Source of the DNA: Gemmatimonadaceae bacterium
GTDB lineage: Bacteria; Gemmatimonadota; Gemmatimonadetes; Gemmatimonadales; Gemmatimonadaceae
Direction: 5' to 3'
DNA: 8,795 nucleotides
Assembly (NCBI GenBank): GCA_025356185.1
Contig: JANXUN010000148.1
Coordinates: 1 to 8,795, forward strand
Shown here piece after piece: positions 5,780 to 8,795 of the stretch. A model generated the notes under the pieces. That model did not search any database. It saw only the letters and a list, made by a program, of their open reading frames with translations, and was not told the DNA's origin. The position numbers and the translations under genes are program-made. Numbering within the stretch: position 1 is the stretch's first letter; each line of letters begins with the position of its first letter.

Positions 5780-8170
5780 ATGCGCCTCTCCCTGCTGTTG
5801 ATGTGTGCATGCGGTGTGTGGCTGACCGCGTGCGGTGGTGGCTCCGAGTCGCCGCCCACAACGCCCGCGCCAAAGCCGGTAGCCACGGTGACGGTCACTG
5901 CTGATCGCACACGGTTATTGGAAACAGAATCCGCGACGTTGCAGGCCATCGCGCGCGACGCGTCTGGCGCGCCATTAACCGATCGCTCCATCGCCTGGAC
6001 ATCGACCGACGCGGCCGTTGCCACGGTCACGGCGAGCGGCGTCGTGACAGCGGTGCACGCGGGCACGGTCAGCGTCTCGGCGTCGGCCGAGAGTAAGAGT
6101 GGTTCCATTGCACTGACGGTTGTACCGATCCCAGCGGCCGCGATCGTGGTCGGCGCCGCGCGCAGCACGATCTTCACGAATGATACTTTGCGCGTTGTTG
6201 CGACCGTGAACGACAGTGTTGGACGTGCGCTCGTTGGTCGTACGGTGGCGTGGAGCGTCAGCGATGCGACCGTTGCGTCGGTGTCACCGATAGGACTCGT
6301 CACGACAGTCGCGCCGGGAACGGTGACGGTATCCGCAACGACCGAAGGAAAAGTGGGATCGTTCGCGATTACCGTTGTACCGCGTCGCGTGAGTACCGTT
6401 TCGATCAACGCGCCTAGTAACGCGCTGGTGGTCGACAGCTCGGTGCAGCTGAGTGCAACCGCGCGAGATAGTAGCGGTGCCGCGCTCGCTGGTCGAAACG
6501 TGACGTGGCAGGTGGTCGACACGTCGTTGGCCCGCATTACAATTGCGGGCCGACTCACCGGCGCATTACCCGGCACGACAATCGTGCGGGCCTTCGTTGA
6601 TGGCATTGCGGGGAACGCGTCGTTTGTGGTGCGCGCACCAACCCTCGAGCGTGAATTTCACGGTATGAGCGGACACTTCGCGGGTTTCGTCTCGGACAAT
6701 TTTCCGCAGCGCGCGACATGGGGATGGGGCTACAGCTTTTACAGCACGATCGCTCCGGTGAAACCGGGACGCGACGATTGGACGCAATTGGGGTGGGGCA
6801 ACTTTATGCAGGCCAACAATGTCGAAGACGAAAACAACGTCGAGCATTTCCGTCCTGCGAGTGTGTGTCCGCCGCAAGCGCCGTTCGACTTGTTTCAATC
6901 CAACGAAGGTGGTGTCGGTACGTGGGGCGACATTCGGTTCCCGACCACTATGCCGAAGTACACGATTGGTGCGACGGCCGACTGCTATCTGTCATTTAAC
7001 GGAGGACCGGCGTACGCACCCGGTGGTGCTGCGTTGGCTTCGAACGCGCTGTATTTCGCGCAGTTGAGCAATCGCCTGCTCATTTCTGCTGATCGTCTCA
7101 ACTTTGTGAATCCGTCGGGACCGACGCTGTTCGGATACGGTTGGCTTGCATTGCCGCTCATTTCGCCCAACAAGTCACCGTACAACATTCCGACTGGCAG
7201 CAATTCGTGGACGCTGTTTATGAACACCACCAATTTCAAAGGGCCTGTCGGGTTTTTCACCCCGGCGTTTTGGACTGCGGTTGATGCGATTGGTGGTACG
7301 TCGGCCGGATACGGTCTTGATCGCCGCAGTGCGATCTATTCGTTGCTCACGCTGGAAATTGGATTCACACCGAACTTCAGCGCCGTCGACGGTGGCACCG
7401 AGTACCGACGCATTCCACGGATGACATTTGCCACAGACGGATCGCGTCGCGCGGGGCTGTTGCAGGATTACACGGTGTATTCAAAGGACGCGCTCTGGAA
7501 TGGTGTTTCGTCGTGGCTTGCTGGAGGCGGATCTCCTGTCACGCAATTCAATACGGCAGGTCTTCGCGGGATGCCCATGCAGGCAGATCCAGGCGGTGTG
7601 TCGATGCTCGACGGCGGCCCACCGATTGATTTCAACGGCATGGTGAGCACCATTGCGTTCACTGCTGCGGGCGGCGCCAACGCGTGGGGTTTGCAGTGGG
7701 GAACACAAGCAGAATCGGGTGTCATTCCCGAGTACTACAAGAAGGTGAACGGTCGATGGACCGCGATTCCAGCGTCGCAGGTTCCGCGACGCACGTGGCT
7801 GAGCGATCAGGCGTTTCCGCAGTTGCCACGCGGCACGGTAACACCGCTGAACACATCGAGCACATCGCCATGGACGCAAACAAACTGGGCGGCGGGGCCG
7901 TTCGTGACATCGTTGAGCGATGGCTCGACTGTTCAGTACGTCTGGTATCGCTTTGTGGATCAACCAGCGATCGCGCGTCTCAACCTCAGTGCCGCCGAGC
8001 GTGCGCGACTACAGGCGTGGGCGGAATCCGTGCACGCGCAAGGAATCTCCGCGATCACCGTTGCGCCGCCAACCGCGGGAACACTGGCCACAATTGATCC
8101 TGGCCATGTCGTCACGCCGCCGCCCGGATTGACGGTGGGTTACGTGCCAATCGCGATCGGACAGAACTGA
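5780..8170 (+). CDS. Lipoprotein with three Big_2-type Ig-like domains and a large unrecognised C-terminal region
   Basis: This 796-residue protein starts with a short lipoprotein signal peptide; the lipobox is LTAC with Cys18 as the lipidated residue and Gly at +2, which fits outer-membrane sorting in a Gram-negative cell. A flexible linker (GGGSESPPTTPAPKP, 19-33) follows. Three tandem bacterial Ig-like (Big_2) repeats cover about 34-115, 117-200 and 203-285, each with the order 'TLQA/LRVV/VQLSA... R.IAWTS..AAVATVT..GVVT.V..GTVSVSA'. Such repeats act as spacers or adhesive modules on the cell surface. Residues about 290-796 form a separate region with an aromatic start (ATWGWGYSFYS, 312-322), two cysteines (Cys363, Cys402) that could form a disulfide, and a proline-rich end (PPTAG to TPPPGLTVGY). 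I cannot assign this region to any family and see no known catalytic motif. The ATG at 5780 is the only good start for the signal peptide, although no clear Shine-Dalgarno sequence precedes it. The gene stands alone and converges on the MBL-fold gene. Confidence 0.9.
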   Translation: MRLSLLLMCACGVWLTACGGGSESPPTTPAPKPVATVTVTADRTRLLETESATLQAIARDASGAPLTDRSIAWTSTDAAVATVTASGVVTAVHAGTVSVSASAESKSGSIALTVVPIPAAAIVVGAARSTIFTNDTLRVVATVNDSVGRALVGRTVAWSVSDATVASVSPIGLVTTVAPGTVTVSATTEGKVGSFAITVVPRRVSTVSINAPSNALVVDSSVQLSATARDSSGAALAGRNVTWQVVDTSLARITIAGRLTGALPGTTIVRAFVDGIAGNASFVVRAPTLEREFHGMSGHFAGFVSDNFPQRATWGWGYSFYSTIAPVKPGRDDWTQLGWGNFMQANNVEDENNVEHFRPASVCPPQAPFDLFQSNEGGVGTWGDIRFPTTMPKYTIGATADCYLSFNGGPAYAPGGAALASNALYFAQLSNRLLISADRLNFVNPSGPTLFGYGWLALPLISPNKSPYNIPTGSNSWTLFMNTTNFKGPVGFFTPAFWTAVDAIGGTSAGYGLDRRSAIYSLLTLEIGFTPNFSAVDGGTEYRRIPRMTFATDGSRRAGLLQDYTVYSKDALWNGVSSWLAGGGSPVTQFNTAGLRGMPMQADPGGVSMLDGGPPIDFNGMVSTIAFTAAGGANAWGLQWGTQAESGVIPEYYKKVNGRWTAIPASQVPRRTWLSDQAFPQLPRGTVTPLNTSSTSPWTQTNWAAGPFVTSLSDGSTVQYVWYRFVDQPAIARLNLSAAERARLQAWAESVHAQGISAITVAPPTAGTLATIDPGHVVTPPPGLTVGYVPIAIGQN

Positions 8171-8199
8171 CGGTGTATCCTGCGTCGTGATGTTCCTTT

Positions 8200-8214
8200 C
8201 TTCGATCGTCGAAG
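8200..8214. terminator. Small hairpin between convergent genes
   Basis: CTTCGA-TCG-TCGAAG is a perfect 6-bp stem with a 3-nt loop, 30 nt after the lipoprotein stop. No T-tract follows on either strand, so it is at best a weak or factor-dependent end signal. Confidence 0.25.
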
Positions 8215-8244
8215 CAGCATACCGCATACAACGTGCGCACCATT

Positions 8245-8263
8245 CGTCGCGGCAATCGCGACG
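8245..8263 (-). terminator. Hairpin just after the MBL-fold gene
   Basis: CGTCGCG-GCAAT-CGCGACG is a perfect 7-bp GC-rich stem with a 5-nt loop, beginning 3 nt beyond the stop of the MBL-fold gene on the minus strand. The position suits a transcription end or 3' stabilising structure, but the usual run of T residues is missing. Confidence 0.35.
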
Positions 8264-8266
8264 CGC

Positions 8267-8795
8267 TCAGTACTTCTGCAAATCCTTCCCCGACACGACG
8301 GTCCCCTTGAACGTCGACCGCACTTCAGCAAGCAACTGCTCGTCGCTCACGCTGAAATACAGCTGATGATATAAAATCAGCTGCTTCGGTTTCGCCGCCG
8401 TCGCAATCGTGCCCAACTGCGTCGCCGACGTATGCGCTTGCGCGTGATAAATCTGACGCATCGGCGGAATCGTTTTGAATCCCGAGTCCGAATACACTTC
8501 GTGAATTAAGATGTCGCATCCATTGCACTCGCGCGCGATCGCCGGATTCGCGCGCGCGTCGCCGCTAATCACAATGACGCGATCGGGCGTGGTGATGCGA
8601 TAACCAAACGCATTTTTCCACGCGCTGTGCGGCACCGAAAACGCGCGCACGGTAATACGTGCGTCCTTGAACACTTCGCCTTCGGCGATCTCGTGTACCA
8701 CCGCGCCGTACCCCGTCGCCGACGGGCCGCCCGACGCCGCAATGCGCTCTTTGATGTCGTCGCCGTACGCCTGCACAATGCCGTTCACCATTCGT
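8267..8795 (-). CDS. MBL-fold metallo-hydrolase, RNase Z/arylsulfatase-like (partial, N-terminus outside window)
   Basis: The frame is open to the right edge and stops at TGA 8267-8269, giving the last 175 or so residues of a metallo-beta-lactamase-fold protein. Counting from the first visible Met (8789-8791), motifs are PHSAWKNAFGYRI (54-66), VISGDAR with metal-bridging Asp78, DILIHEVY (93-100) with His97, AHTSATQLGTIA (119-130) with His120, and LILYHQLY (138-145) with His142. This order matches the second half of RNase Z-like and arylsulfatase-like MBL hydrolases. The diagnostic HxHxDH motif must lie outside the window. The visible Met at 8791 is preceded by an open Arg codon and the protein is too short without the first metal site, so it is not the true start. 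A tRNA 3'-processing role versus another phosphodiesterase or ester hydrolase role cannot be decided from this half. Confidence 0.85.
   Translation of the reverse strand, partial: RMVNGIVQAYGDDIKERIAASGGPSATGYGAVVHEIAEGEVFKDARITVRAFSVPHSAWKNAFGYRITTPDRVIVISGDARANPAIARECNGCDILIHEVYSDSGFKTIPPMRQIYHAQAHTSATQLGTIATAAKPKQLILYHQLYFSVSDEQLLAEVRSTFKGTVVSGKDLQKY

Noticed and set aside
5719..6606. A 295-codon open frame antisense to the lipoprotein's Ig-like repeats
   Set aside because: Its T/A/V/S-rich composition is the reverse reading of the repetitive Big_2 coding sequence; it has no domain pattern, and the sense frame has clear domains and a lipobox.

Overview
The window looks like bacterial chromosome from a moderately GC-rich Gram-negative organism. 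Evidence is a TonB C-terminal domain, a Tat-exported amidase and an LTAC-lipobox lipoprotein with Ig-like repeats. This mix recalls Gemmatimonadota, but I hold that taxonomic guess loosely because there is no rRNA or other marker gene. I see no tRNA, rRNA, CRISPR array, transposase or phage gene.

Layout from left to right: (1) the C-terminal end of a TonB-family protein on + (to 190); (2) a convergent EVE-domain protein with a lysine/alanine-rich tail on - (215-805); (3) a gene-free gap almost filled by a long imperfect inverted repeat (832-964), each arm carrying four copies of ACGGAT about 10 bp apart; (4) a Tat-type amidase-signature hydrolase on - (994-2613); (5) a divergent small hypothetical gene on + (2771-3082); (6) an OFA-like MFS transporter (3139-4425) followed 10 nt later by an Old Yellow Enzyme/YqjM-type reductase (4436-5518), probably one operon; (7) a gap (5519-5779) holding what looks like a decayed C-terminal fragment of a glycine-zipper surface-antigen-type gene; (8) a 796-residue lipoprotein with three Big_2-like domains and a roughly 510-residue C-terminal region I do not recognise (5780-8170); (9) the C-terminal part of an MBL-fold hydrolase of the RNase Z/arylsulfatase type on -, running off the right edge (8267-8795).

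The only strong functional link is the transporter/reductase pair, which could import (or export) an organic acid-like compound and reduce an enone or related electrophile. The other genes look like independent envelope or housekeeping units. I did not find a convincing multi-gene defence or biosynthetic system. The items most worth a second look are the phased ACGGAT inverted repeat, the unrecognised C-terminal region of the lipoprotein, and the eroded gene remnant between the reductase and the lipoprotein.
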